Source: Alcaligenaceae bacterium
GTDB taxonomy: Bacteria; Pseudomonadota; Gammaproteobacteria; Burkholderiales; Burkholderiaceae_B
NCBI GenBank assembly: GCA_030538235.1
Contig: JAUNUJ010000004.1
Span: 62,001 to 126,000, forward strand
Length of the DNA stretch: 64,000 nt
Reading direction: 5' to 3'
Numbering within the stretch: the first letter of the stretch is position 1; each line of letters opens with the position of its first letter. Under the pieces are notes generated by a model. That model ran no database searches. It saw nothing but the letters and a program-made list of their open reading frames with translations, and had not been told where the DNA came from. This document shows, piece after piece, positions 54,766 to 62,900 of this stretch. A program made the translations under genes and the position numbers.

Positions 54766-55641
54766 TTAAAGAGAAGATTGAGCAGCAGCAACTTCAGCGG
54801 CAAAGTCTTCTTCTTTTTTCTCAATACCTTCACCAACAACAAACATAGCAAACGCTTTGACAGAAGCGTTGTTAGCTTTAAGCATTTGCGCAACAGATTG
54901 CTTGTCGTCTTTGACGAAAGGCTGAGAAACTAAAGCAACTTCTTTTAGGTATTTAGCAACAGTACCCTCGACAATTCGCTCGATAATATCAGCTGGTTTA
55001 CCCTCTTCTTCAGCTTTTTGCTTAGCAACTGAACGCTCAGTTTCGATTAGTTCAGCAGGCACACCGTCTTCGTCCAACGCTTGTGGGCGAGTAGCGGCAA
55101 CGTGCATTGCCAAGTCCTTACCGATTTCTTCAGAGCCGGTGTAATCAACCAACACACCGATACGACCACCGTGGTTGTATTGAGCTAATTGATCGGCTGT
55201 TTCGAAGCGTTGGAAACGACGTACTGAGATATTTTCACCGATTTTACCAACCAGCGCAGCACGCACAGACTCAACCGTACCGTCACGGAAAGCTGTTTCG
55301 TTTAAAGCGGCTACATCAGCAGGATTAGATTCAGCGATTAATTTAGCGATATCGTTAACGAAAGTGATGAAATCGTCATTTTTAGAAACGAAGTCAGTTT
55401 CACAGTTAACCTCAACTAAAGCAGCAGTTTTAGCGTCGTCAGCAAGGTAAATACCAACTAGGCCTTCGGCGGTCACGCGACTGGCAGCTTTGCTGGCTTT
55501 ATTACCTAATTTAACACGCAAAATTTCTTCTGCACGAGCCATATCGCCATCAGCTTCAGTTAAAGCTTTTTTACACTCCATCATTGGGGCGTCAGTTTTT
55601 TCACGTAGTTCTTTAACCATTGCAGCGGTAATTGCAGCCAT
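54766..55641 (-). CDS. tsf: Elongation factor Ts
   Basis: A 291-residue guanine-nucleotide exchange factor for EF-Tu. The N-terminal UBA-like domain ([38 protein letters not shown]) and the core with [18 protein letters not shown] and [13 protein letters not shown] are normal. GGAG stands at proper spacing before ATG 55641; the upstream Met at 55653 lies before this signal. A hairpin with a T-run lies directly upstream. Confidence 0.96.
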   Translation of the reverse strand: MAAITAAMVKELREKTDAPMMECKKALTEADGDMARAEEILRVKLGNKASKAASRVTAEGLVGIYLADDAKTAALVEVNCETDFVSKNDDFITFVNDIAKLIAESNPADVAALNETAFRDGTVESVRAALVGKIGENISVRRFQRFETADQLAQYNHGGRIGVLVDYTGSEEIGKDLAMHVAATRPQALDEDGVPAELIETERSVAKQKAEEEGKPADIIERIVEGTVAKYLKEVALVSQPFVKDDKQSVAQMLKANNASVKAFAMFVVGEGIEKKEEDFAAEVAAAQSSL

Positions 55642-55657
55642 GTAATTCTCCAAAAAT

Positions 55658-55688
55658 AAAAAAAAGCCCCGTGAATTATGACGGGGCT
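55658..55688 (-). terminator. Terminator-like hairpin between rpsB and tsf
   Basis: On the minus strand AGCCCCGT pairs with ACGGGGCT around eight bases and runs straight into eight T, ending about 16 bases before the tsf start codon. It should lower tsf expression relative to rpsB, or act as an attenuator in the tsf leader. Confidence 0.85.
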
Positions 55689-55779
55689 ATTCATTGTCTC
55701 TAATCAGAACAGCCCAACTGTTCCTGTCAATTTACCTTAATATAATGACAATATTAAGGCACTAAAAACTCTGAGTAAA

Positions 55780-56559
55780 TTACTCTTCAGTAGTCTCTTC
55801 AGCTTCTTCAGCCTCTACGACTTCTTCAGCAGCCTCTTCAGCTTGCTGCTCTTCTTGAAGCATTTCAACTAAAGCACCATCACGTGCTTCACGACCGGCG
55901 ATGATTGCATCAGCAACACCACGTGCGTAAAGAGCGATCGCTTTAGCAGAGTCATCGTTGCCCGGGATAATGTAATCAACTTCGTCAGGTGAGTGGTTAG
56001 TATCCACAACCGCAACAATCTTGATACCTAGGGTACGAGCTTCTTGAATAGCAATTTTATGGTAACCAACGTCGATGACAAAGATCACGCTAGGCAATTT
56101 AGCCATGTCTTTGATACCGCCGATTGATTTTTCTAATTTATCTAGCTCACGGGTGAACATAAGCGCTTCTTTTTTGCTCATTAGCTCAGTACTACCGTCA
56201 GCCTCAGCTGCTTCCATGTCTTTTAAACGCTTGATTGATGTCTTAACTGTTTTGAAGTTAGTCATCATGCCACCCAACCAGCGGTTGTTAACATAAGGTG
56301 AACCGGCGCGTTGAGCTTCGTCAGCGATGATGTCGCGAGCAGCGCGTTTAGTACCTACGAAAAGGATTTCTTCACCACGAGCAGCTGATGCACGTAAGAA
56401 GTCCATCGCTTCGATGTACTTTTGTACGGTTTTTTCAAGGTTGATAACGTGAATTTTGTTACGTTGACCGAAAATATACGGAGCCATTTTCGGGTTCCAG
56501 TAACGAGTTTGGTGGCCGAAGTGTACACCGGCTTCTAGCATTTGACGCATTAACGACAT
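55780..56559 (-). CDS. rpsB: 30S ribosomal protein S2
   Basis: A 259-residue ribosomal protein: [65 protein letters not shown] and [20 protein letters not shown] are diagnostic. The C terminus is a Glu/Ala-rich acidic tail of about 25 residues, as in some related species. The start is 56559; the longer frame to 56613 is not supported. The upstream leader is palindromic, which suggests S2 autoregulation. Confidence 0.97.
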   Translation of the reverse strand: MSLMRQMLEAGVHFGHQTRYWNPKMAPYIFGQRNKIHVINLEKTVQKYIEAMDFLRASAARGEEILFVGTKRAARDIIADEAQRAGSPYVNNRWLGGMMTNFKTVKTSIKRLKDMEAAEADGSTELMSKKEALMFTRELDKLEKSIGGIKDMAKLPSVIFVIDVGYHKIAIQEARTLGIKIVAVVDTNHSPDEVDYIIPGNDDSAKAIALYARGVADAIIAGREARDGALVEMLQEEQQAEEAAEEVVEAEEAEETTEE

Positions 56560-56583
56560 AAGATATTCTCCAAAGGGTTTGGT

Positions 56584-56648
56584 CTTGTGTGCACGCAGGA
56601 TTAGTTTAAGCAAAGCCTATACCAACACCCCTGGGTGGTACACACGCG
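56584..56648 (-). promoter_or_regulatory. Structured leader of rpsB
   Basis: On the minus strand the leader can pair GTGTG (near 56645) with CACAC (near 56588), enclosing a small stem in ACCACCCAGGGGTGTTGGT. Leaders of this general kind bind S2 and repress rpsB-tsf in other proteobacteria; whether this one does is inference. The remainder of the 338-base gap up to map is AT-rich and holds the map promoter region. Confidence 0.35.
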
Positions 56649-56856
56649 ATTTAATTAATAAAACAATTTAAATATAAAGATATACTTTCTGCAGCGATTA
56701 TTTCTGTGACACTTGTTTTCTGTAGCACTTATTAAAATACTCTCAAAAAACTCACACTATTAAAAATCCCACTATCACTTAGATAGCACTTACTAAATCT
56801 AGTTTCTAGTGCATTATCTAGTTTTCTACTCAGATTTTATCGCAGAAAATAAAGTG

Positions 56857-56862
56857 TATAAT
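56857..56862 (+). promoter_or_regulatory. Putative -10 box of map
   Basis: TATAAT at 56857-56862, 35 bases before the map ATG, in an AT-rich tract. The -35 candidate at 16-17 bases spacing (ATTTTA/TTTTAT) is poor. The 150 bases upstream contain four copies of CACTT (56710, 56726, 56776, 56787), of unknown meaning. Confidence 0.4.
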
Positions 56863-56897
56863 TATATACGATTGTTAAACATAATGGAAACGATTTA

Positions 56898-57677
56898 ATG
56901 GCAACTTTAAAAAACACTGACGATATTGCTAAAGTTCGTCGTGCTGCGCAGACAGCTGCCGGCATTTTAGATTACCTGACACCTCATATAAAAGCAGGTA
57001 TTACGACAGCAGAAATTGAACGTCTCACACTTGAACGCATCAAGGAATTAGGTATTCGTTCAGCGACAGTCGGTTATGGCAACCCGCCCTTCCCAGCTGC
57101 TATTTGTACTTCTATCAACCACGTGGTTTGTCATGGCATTCCGAGCGATAAAAAGCTCAAAGACGGCGATATTATCAACCTTGACATTACAATTGAGCAA
57201 GACGGTTGGTTTGGTGATACCAGTCGTATGTTTATGATTGGTAAACCCTCTATCCTAGCCCGTCGTTTGGTTGAAACAACGTTTGAGTGTATGTGGAAAG
57301 GTATCCGTGCGGTGAAGCCCGGCGCCACCCTCGGTGATATTGGTCACGCCATCCAGTCTCATGCTGAAGCCGCAGGGTTTTCAGTGGTCCGGGACTACTG
57401 TGGCCATGGGATTGGTGAAGTCATGCACGAAGACCCACAAATATTGCACTACGGCAAACCCGGCACCGGTCAGAAATTGGTTAAGGGTATGGTTTTTACT
57501 ATTGAGCCTATGATTAACGCCGGCAAATTTCAGACCTCCGTACTGGGTGACGGCTGGACCGTGGTTACTAAGGACCGCAGCCTATCCGCTCAGTGGGAAC
57601 ATCAGTTAATCGTCACTGAAGACGGTTATGAGGTGTTATCAACTTCGCCCGGCATGCCGGCAGCACCGGCTGAGTAA
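56898..57677 (+). CDS. map: Methionine aminopeptidase, type I
   Basis: A 259-residue cytosolic metallopeptidase that removes initiator methionine. Metal ligands are visible: two Asp in NLDITIEQDGWFGDTSRMF, His in DYCGHGIGEVMHEDP, Glu in FTIEPMINAG and a final Glu in AQWEHQLIVT. GGAAA precedes the ATG. It is divergent from rpsB, the classic arrangement, and is followed after six bases by glnD. Confidence 0.96.
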   Translation: MATLKNTDDIAKVRRAAQTAAGILDYLTPHIKAGITTAEIERLTLERIKELGIRSATVGYGNPPFPAAICTSINHVVCHGIPSDKKLKDGDIINLDITIEQDGWFGDTSRMFMIGKPSILARRLVETTFECMWKGIRAVKPGATLGDIGHAIQSHAEAAGFSVVRDYCGHGIGEVMHEDPQILHYGKPGTGQKLVKGMVFTIEPMINAGKFQTSVLGDGWTVVTKDRSLSAQWEHQLIVTEDGYEVLSTSPGMPAAPAE

Positions 57678-57683
57678 GGCGAT

Positions 57684-60305
57684 ATGAATATCACCGCGCA
57701 AAGTCTCCGTTTTAAGCAGGAAATAAGTCATCAATATACGCAGGCAATTGAACTCTATAAACAGGATCGCAGTCGACCTGATTTGTTGCTGAGTCATTTA
57801 CGCAAAATTGTTGATCGTATCCTCAAGGAGGTGGAACAACATTATCCACTACCGCCACAAGCTAGTTTGTGTGCGGTCGGTGGTTATGGGCGCGGTGAAC
57901 TTTATCCTTGTTCTGACATTGATTTACTTATCTTACTCAAAGCACCGCCAACCCCTGCAGAACAAGAATTATTAGAGGTCTTTATCGCCGCTTTGTGGGA
58001 TTTGGGTCTAGAGGTTGGTCATAGTGTGCGCACAGTGGATGAATGCCTTGAGGAAGCGAGCAAAGACATCACGATTGAAACCGGTTTGTTGGAATCACGC
58101 TTGATTTTAGGTGATCGCAGTAATTTTTTGGAATTGGAAAATCGATTCAAGCTTCAATTAAACCCCGCTTCTTTTTATCGTGCAAAAGCCCTAGAATACA
58201 AGCAAAGGCACGCGCGCTATGCCTATACACCCTATGCCTTAGAGCCGAACTGCAAAGAATCCCCCGGCGGCATACGTGATATTCAACTCATTAACTGGAT
58301 CGCTCGCGCTGCCGGTATCAAACCCTCATGGCATCGTTTAGTCAGTGCCGGTTTTATGACTGAAAATGAAGCATTGCAGATGAAGGTCGCTGAAACAAAT
58401 TATCAGCGCTTGCGTATTGAATTGCATCTTCTGAGTCGTAAAAATGATGACCGTCTACTGTTTGATGCTCAAATCGCCTTGGCACGTGAATTAGGTATTC
58501 AACCTGAAGAAAGCAAACGGGCCAGTGAACTGTTGATGCAAATGTACTATCAGGATGCCCGTACGGTGTATGTGATCAGCGGTTTTATGATGCAAATTTT
58601 CGAAAGTTACTTCTTTGAGAATCAGCAACAACAAGAAGAGTTACTTGAGGGCGACTTCAGAATCATCGGCGAGGAATTAGACGTAATTCGCGATGATGCC
58701 TTTTTACGAAAACCGCAACTGCTGTTAAAAACCTTTTTAGTATTTCAGCAAAATCCTCAAGCTCAGACGATTTCAGTCAGAACGCAACGACTAATTTGGG
58801 ATTCCGTTGATCGCATTGATGATCAATTTAGAAACAATCCAGTGAATCATTGGCTGTTTATTCAAATATTGCAGCAGCCAATACGTATCGTGCAAAGTTT
58901 TCGCATGATGAATTTCTTAAATGTGCTGCCGGCCTATCTTCCTGCTTTCGAAAAAATCGTCGGTCAAATGCAGCACGATTTATACCATGTGTATACCGTC
59001 GATCAGCATTCGCTTATGGTGATTCGCAATATCCGACGCTTTAGCATGCCGGAGTTTTCTGAAGAAAATCCCCTAGCCCACCAATTGATGGAAAACTTTG
59101 ATGAACGCTGGCTGCTCTATATTGCGGCATTATTCCATGATATTGCCAAGGGACGTGGGGGCGACCACTCTGAACTTGGCGCACAAGAAGTCGTGGCTTT
59201 TGCCAAACTCCATAATCTTGAACAAGAAGACGTTGAGCTTTTACAGTTTTTAGTGGCAGAGCATTTATTAATGTCCAATGTCGCCCAAAAAAGGGACCTC
59301 TCTGACGAAAAAGTAATTCGTGCCTTTGCCGCAAGAGTTGGCACCCAAAGTCGTTTGGCTGCCTTGTACCTTTTAACCGTCGCCGATATCCGCGGCACCA
59401 GTCCCAAAGTCTGGAATAGTTGGAAAGCCAAGTTAATTGAAAATTTATACTATCTCTGCTCCAGCGCTTTAGGTGACAATAACTTTAATCGCAACAAAAT
59501 CTTGGAGCAGCGTAAAAAAGCGGCTAAAGCATTGATTGAAGCCAAAGGCATGACTGAAGAACAGCGCGATTTGTTCTGGTCCAAAATGGACAACGCCTAT
59601 TTCTTACGACATGAACCCGAAGACATTGCTTGGCACACGCTCAATCTTTTCGAATACACCGATACCGATAAGGCGATCGTCCGTGCACGTCCCACTGATA
59701 GAGCTGACTCTATGCAGATTCTGGTCTTTATCAAAGATCAGGATGCCTTATTTGAACGTATCGCCTCTTATTTTCATGAGCAACAAATTAATATTTACGA
59801 GGCTCAGATTCATACCAGCTCTAATGGCTATGCGCTCGATAGTTTTCTGGTCGAAAGTTCACGCTTTAGCGGTGATGCGAGTAGCTTTGCCAAAACCATT
59901 GAAATCAATTTGGCAACTAAACTGGATTTAGCGCAGCCCCTCAAAGCTCCGGACATCGATAATGCGCATTTACCAACAACCTCACCGGGTCAGCGTCGCT
60001 CCAGAAGTTTTCCCGTGCGTCCACGGGTGCAATTAGATCGTGAAGAAAGCGGTCGTTATTGGCGACTTCAAGTTAACACAACGGACACACCGGGCATTTT
60101 GTACAGTCTGGCTCATATCTTCAGCCAATTTAAAATTAATTTACGGATGGCGCGCTTACTTACCTTGGGTGAGCGTGTCGAGGATATTTTTATTATTGAG
60201 GGTACTGTGCTTGAGAGCTTGCAGTCACAATTAGACTTCGAACGTGCTATTATTGATGCGTTAAATGAACTGCTCCCTTCCACCACTAATCAAGCAAACA
60301 ATTAA
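57684..60305 (+). CDS. glnD: PII uridylyltransferase/uridylyl-removing enzyme GlnD
   Basis: An 873-residue sensor of glutamine that uridylylates PII when nitrogen is scarce and removes UMP when glutamine is high. The nucleotidyltransferase domain (about 60-180) has GGYGRGELYPCSDIDLLIL. The HD domain (about 420-600) has LFHDIAKGRGGDHSELGA. Two C-terminal ACT domains (about 690-780 and 800-870) bind glutamine. It is coupled to map by a six-base gap and to the MarC gene by a one-base overlap. Confidence 0.96.
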   Translation: MNITAQSLRFKQEISHQYTQAIELYKQDRSRPDLLLSHLRKIVDRILKEVEQHYPLPPQASLCAVGGYGRGELYPCSDIDLLILLKAPPTPAEQELLEVFIAALWDLGLEVGHSVRTVDECLEEASKDITIETGLLESRLILGDRSNFLELENRFKLQLNPASFYRAKALEYKQRHARYAYTPYALEPNCKESPGGIRDIQLINWIARAAGIKPSWHRLVSAGFMTENEALQMKVAETNYQRLRIELHLLSRKNDDRLLFDAQIALARELGIQPEESKRASELLMQMYYQDARTVYVISGFMMQIFESYFFENQQQQEELLEGDFRIIGEELDVIRDDAFLRKPQLLLKTFLVFQQNPQAQTISVRTQRLIWDSVDRIDDQFRNNPVNHWLFIQILQQPIRIVQSFRMMNFLNVLPAYLPAFEKIVGQMQHDLYHVYTVDQHSLMVIRNIRRFSMPEFSEENPLAHQLMENFDERWLLYIAALFHDIAKGRGGDHSELGAQEVVAFAKLHNLEQEDVELLQFLVAEHLLMSNVAQKRDLSDEKVIRAFAARVGTQSRLAALYLLTVADIRGTSPKVWNSWKAKLIENLYYLCSSALGDNNFNRNKILEQRKKAAKALIEAKGMTEEQRDLFWSKMDNAYFLRHEPEDIAWHTLNLFEYTDTDKAIVRARPTDRADSMQILVFIKDQDALFERIASYFHEQQINIYEAQIHTSSNGYALDSFLVESSRFSGDASSFAKTIEINLATKLDLAQPLKAPDIDNAHLPTTSPGQRRSRSFPVRPRVQLDREESGRYWRLQVNTTDTPGILYSLAHIFSQFKINLRMARLLTLGERVEDIFIIEGTVLESLQSQLDFERAIIDALNELLPSTTNQANN

Positions 60306-60991
60306 TGCTGTATATCACCATTACCCTGGGTAGTTTTCTACTGGTGCTCGGTACGTTATTACCAATCTTGAATCCACTCTACGTCACGCCGGTTTTCTGG
60401 AGCATGACGACTGGAGCCTCTAAAGAAGTCCGTCGATTAATCGCCCGTAAAGTTGGCGTCTATAGCTTCTTTATTCTCTTTATCTCTACCCTCTTCGGTA
60501 ATCTGTTTTTGAAAATGTTCGGAATTTCCATTCCCATTGTGCAGGTAGCAGGTGGCTTGATTGTGGTACATGCCGGTTGGAAATTACTCAATGCCGAGGA
60601 TCCGGATAGCGGACATCATGAGAAATTGGCAGACGACTTTAATCTAGACAAGGCAAAAGCAAATTCCTTTTACCCCTTGACCTTTCCATTGACCGCTGGT
60701 CCTGGGTCAATTGCGGCAGCGATTACAGTAGGCGCTTCACTAAAAGGCAGCAGTGGCAGTAGCGAGCAGATATTTTCGGTGTTAGGTATTACATTGGCTT
60801 GTTTCACCATCGGCTTTTTACTTTACATGGCCAATCGTTTTGCTGTGACCATTATGACGAAAATGGGTCGTACTGGCATGGCCGTGGTGATGCGTTTAAT
60901 TGCCTTTTTATTGATTTGTATCGGTATTCAGATTATGTGGAATGGCATTTTCCAACTGATGATGACACTCCCATTTTTCACAAGAGCTTAG
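60305..60991 (+). CDS. MarC family integral membrane protein
   Basis: A 228-residue protein with six hydrophobic segments. The MarC/UPF0056 pattern is visible in the N-terminal NPLYVTPVFWSMT, VAGGLIVVHAGWKLL, SFYPLTFPLTAGPGSIAAAITVGA and GRTGMAVVMRLIAFLLICIGIQIMWNGI. Despite the name, no role in multidrug resistance has been shown; the function is unknown. Its ATG overlaps the glnD stop (TAATG). Confidence 0.92.
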   Translation: MLYITITLGSFLLVLGTLLPILNPLYVTPVFWSMTTGASKEVRRLIARKVGVYSFFILFISTLFGNLFLKMFGISIPIVQVAGGLIVVHAGWKLLNAEDPDSGHHEKLADDFNLDKAKANSFYPLTFPLTAGPGSIAAAITVGASLKGSSGSSEQIFSVLGITLACFTIGFLLYMANRFAVTIMTKMGRTGMAVVMRLIAFLLICIGIQIMWNGIFQLMMTLPFFTRA

Positions 60992-60994
60992 TTT

Positions 60995-61474
60995 ATGAAA
61001 ATATCTCAGCGTCAATTGCTTAATCTTATTGCTTTCATCTGTCTGGCTTCTGTGGCTTTTGCCCTCTTCAGCCAACATGTCCTAGGCATGTTGCCTTGTG
61101 CTTGGTGCGTATTTCAACGATTGATTTTTATTGTCATTGCACTGGTCTGTTTATTAGTCAACTTATCAAGCTCACTGATTTATCAGAAAATCCTGGCCTT
61201 GATCGCTGCCCTCCTAGCTATCGGTGGCGTCGTTGCAGCTTGGTATCAAACCACCGTGGCGAGCGTTAGCTTTTCTTGTGATATGACCTTTGCTGATATC
61301 TTTATGTCACGTCAAACCAGTCTTGACGCTGCTCTACCCTGGTTATTTGGGATTTATGCCACCTGTATGGATGCCGCGGTTAAGCTCTTCGGGGTTGAGT
61401 ATTCAGTGTGGGCTTTAATTTTATTTGCTGCACTGGCGATTGTCTTGTTAGTCAGCCTATTCAGAAAATCATAG
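60995..61474 (+). CDS. dsbB: Disulfide bond formation protein DsbB
   Basis: A 159-residue four-helix inner-membrane oxidase that re-oxidises DsbA and passes electrons to quinone. The first redox pair is in LPCAWCVFQR; the second pair is Cys in SFSCDMTF and in YATCMDAAV, spaced as in the family. It lies three bases after the MarC gene and 12 before the esterase gene, so the run map-glnD-marC-dsbB-esterase may be one transcript. Confidence 0.92.
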   Translation: MKISQRQLLNLIAFICLASVAFALFSQHVLGMLPCAWCVFQRLIFIVIALVCLLVNLSSSLIYQKILALIAALLAIGGVVAAWYQTTVASVSFSCDMTFADIFMSRQTSLDAALPWLFGIYATCMDAAVKLFGVEYSVWALILFAALAIVLLVSLFRKS

Positions 61475-61486
61475 AGTCAGTCTCTT

Positions 61487-62530
61487 ATGGATAATTTTTT
61501 CAAGTTTTCAAATATCTTATTAGACAGTGCGCGGCTTTTCTTCCCAACCCACGCTCGCATCAGTGACATTGTTGAGAAACGACCAGATCCGCAAGATCGC
61601 GGTGACTGGCAAAAGCATGCATTTGTGCCTGAACCGGAAGATTCCGGAGTACTGGTCAATAATCTCAATTATTTTGTCTTTAAACCTGAACCCACCATAA
61701 AACAACCAAGCACCGAAGGCATGCCCTTGGTTGTGATGCTACATGGCTGTAAACAAACTGCCCCTAGTTTTGCTCAGGGCACGCAGATGAATAAACTGGC
61801 TCAGTCGCATGGTTTTGTTGCCCTATATCCTCAGCAAAGTATACGTAACAATATCATTCGTTGTTGGCGTTGGTTTGACCGTGGTGAGTTTAGTGGCATG
61901 GCAGAGATGCGAACACTTCGGCAGATGATTCATACGGTGATTGATGACTACCAGCTGGACAAGGAAAAGGTCTTTTTAGTGGGTCTTTCTGCCGGTGCCG
62001 GCATGGCATCCATGCTGGCGGTCAATCATTCGGATGAGTTTTGTGCTGTCGCTCTGCACTCCGGCCCAGTCCTTAATAAAGCACACAACATCACTAGCGG
62101 TCTGCAGATTATGGCTGATAAAGAGCTTGAAAGTGATGCCTGTCTGGTGCGTTATCTCAGTGGCTTTACGCCCGAACGCTTTAAGATGCCGGCCATGATT
62201 ATTCAAGGCGTTAATGATCTGACCGTTGATAAAAGCAATGCCACTGAATTATCCAGACAGTTTTTATATCTTAATAATCTGCCTATGGATAGTGAACCCA
62301 CAGTTCAAAGGCATGAGGAAGACACCGTGCGCGAATATCGTCATGCCGTATTTCGTGATCGTCGCCAAAGTATGGTGGAAGTGATTAAAGCCTGTAGCCT
62401 AGAGCACGCTTGGGGTGGTGGTGATACCTCCCTACCGTATAACTCGGTAGAGGGCCCGGATTCGAGTCGCTTAATTATCGATTTCTTTAAGCGTTGCTCA
62501 CGACAGTTTAATACTCGAAAGAACTGGTGA
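61487..62530 (+). CDS. PHB depolymerase-family esterase
   Basis: A 347-residue alpha/beta hydrolase of the LpqC/PHB-depolymerase family. The oxyanion-hole MLHGCKQTAPSFAQGTQMNKLA, the nucleophile Ser168 in VGLSAGAGMA, an Asp in IQGVNDLTVD and His in SLEHAWGGGD form the expected catalytic site. No clear signal peptide is seen, which favours an intracellular enzyme. The natural substrate could be polyhydroxybutyrate or another ester. Confidence 0.88.
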   Translation: MDNFFKFSNILLDSARLFFPTHARISDIVEKRPDPQDRGDWQKHAFVPEPEDSGVLVNNLNYFVFKPEPTIKQPSTEGMPLVVMLHGCKQTAPSFAQGTQMNKLAQSHGFVALYPQQSIRNNIIRCWRWFDRGEFSGMAEMRTLRQMIHTVIDDYQLDKEKVFLVGLSAGAGMASMLAVNHSDEFCAVALHSGPVLNKAHNITSGLQIMADKELESDACLVRYLSGFTPERFKMPAMIIQGVNDLTVDKSNATELSRQFLYLNNLPMDSEPTVQRHEEDTVREYRHAVFRDRRQSMVEVIKACSLEHAWGGGDTSLPYNSVEGPDSSRLIIDFFKRCSRQFNTRKNW

Positions 62531-62586
62531 TTTGAAGTTAGTTAATAGTCCCTATTGTTGGCGGTGCTAGAGGCATTATTTTGTTA

Positions 62587-62807
62587 TTAAAGCGCTTTGA
62601 TATGCTCTGCTCTATAATAGATTAAGCAAAGTACAGACATAATCAAAATCATCAAGACAAATAGCACAGTAAGCGTCCGTAGAACACCATCTTGAGAAGG
62701 TTCTTGAAATAAGTGCAGTTCCTAAAAGAACAAAATAATCCAACTATCGCTGTTAAAACATTAAATAAGACTAGCCATGGTCACAGCGTAATTTTATTTT
62801 TCTTCAT
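62587..62807 (-). pseudogene. Decayed small two-helix membrane protein
   Basis: From ATG 62807 the frame reads MKKNKITL, then TGA as codon 9 (62783-62781), then PWLVLFNVLTAIVGLFCSF, a good membrane helix. After a net one-base shift another frame gives ELHLFQEPSQDGVLRTL and a second helix LTVLFVLMILIMSVLCLIYY, ending RAEHIKAL and a stop at 62587. The 221-base span is one base short of a whole number of codons. This fits a gene of about 73 residues with one nonsense and one frameshift mutation. Family not recognised. It lies in the 370-base gap between the esterase gene and purF. Confidence 0.45.
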
Positions 62808-62841
62808 TAACTAATTGTCAAAACCAATTATTCCAATCATC

Positions 62842-62876
62842 GAGTAGGGTGAGGAATCAAATCGCCACCCCTACTC
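62842..62876 (-). terminator. Hairpin downstream of purF
   Basis: GAGTAGGG-TG and CA-CCCCTACTC pair, with one bulge, around about a dozen bases, some 25 bases past the purF stop. No T-run follows on the minus strand, so it may mark a factor-dependent end or simply stabilise the purF mRNA. Confidence 0.45.
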
Positions 62877-62900
62877 TAAAGCAACTGACTAGCGTCAAAA

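Noticed and set aside
62781..62783. TGA codon 9 of the broken membrane-protein gene as a selenocysteine codon
   Set aside because: It sits in a non-redox position next to a membrane helix, the frame is broken again later, and no selenocysteine-insertion hairpin was recognised; a nonsense mutation is simpler.
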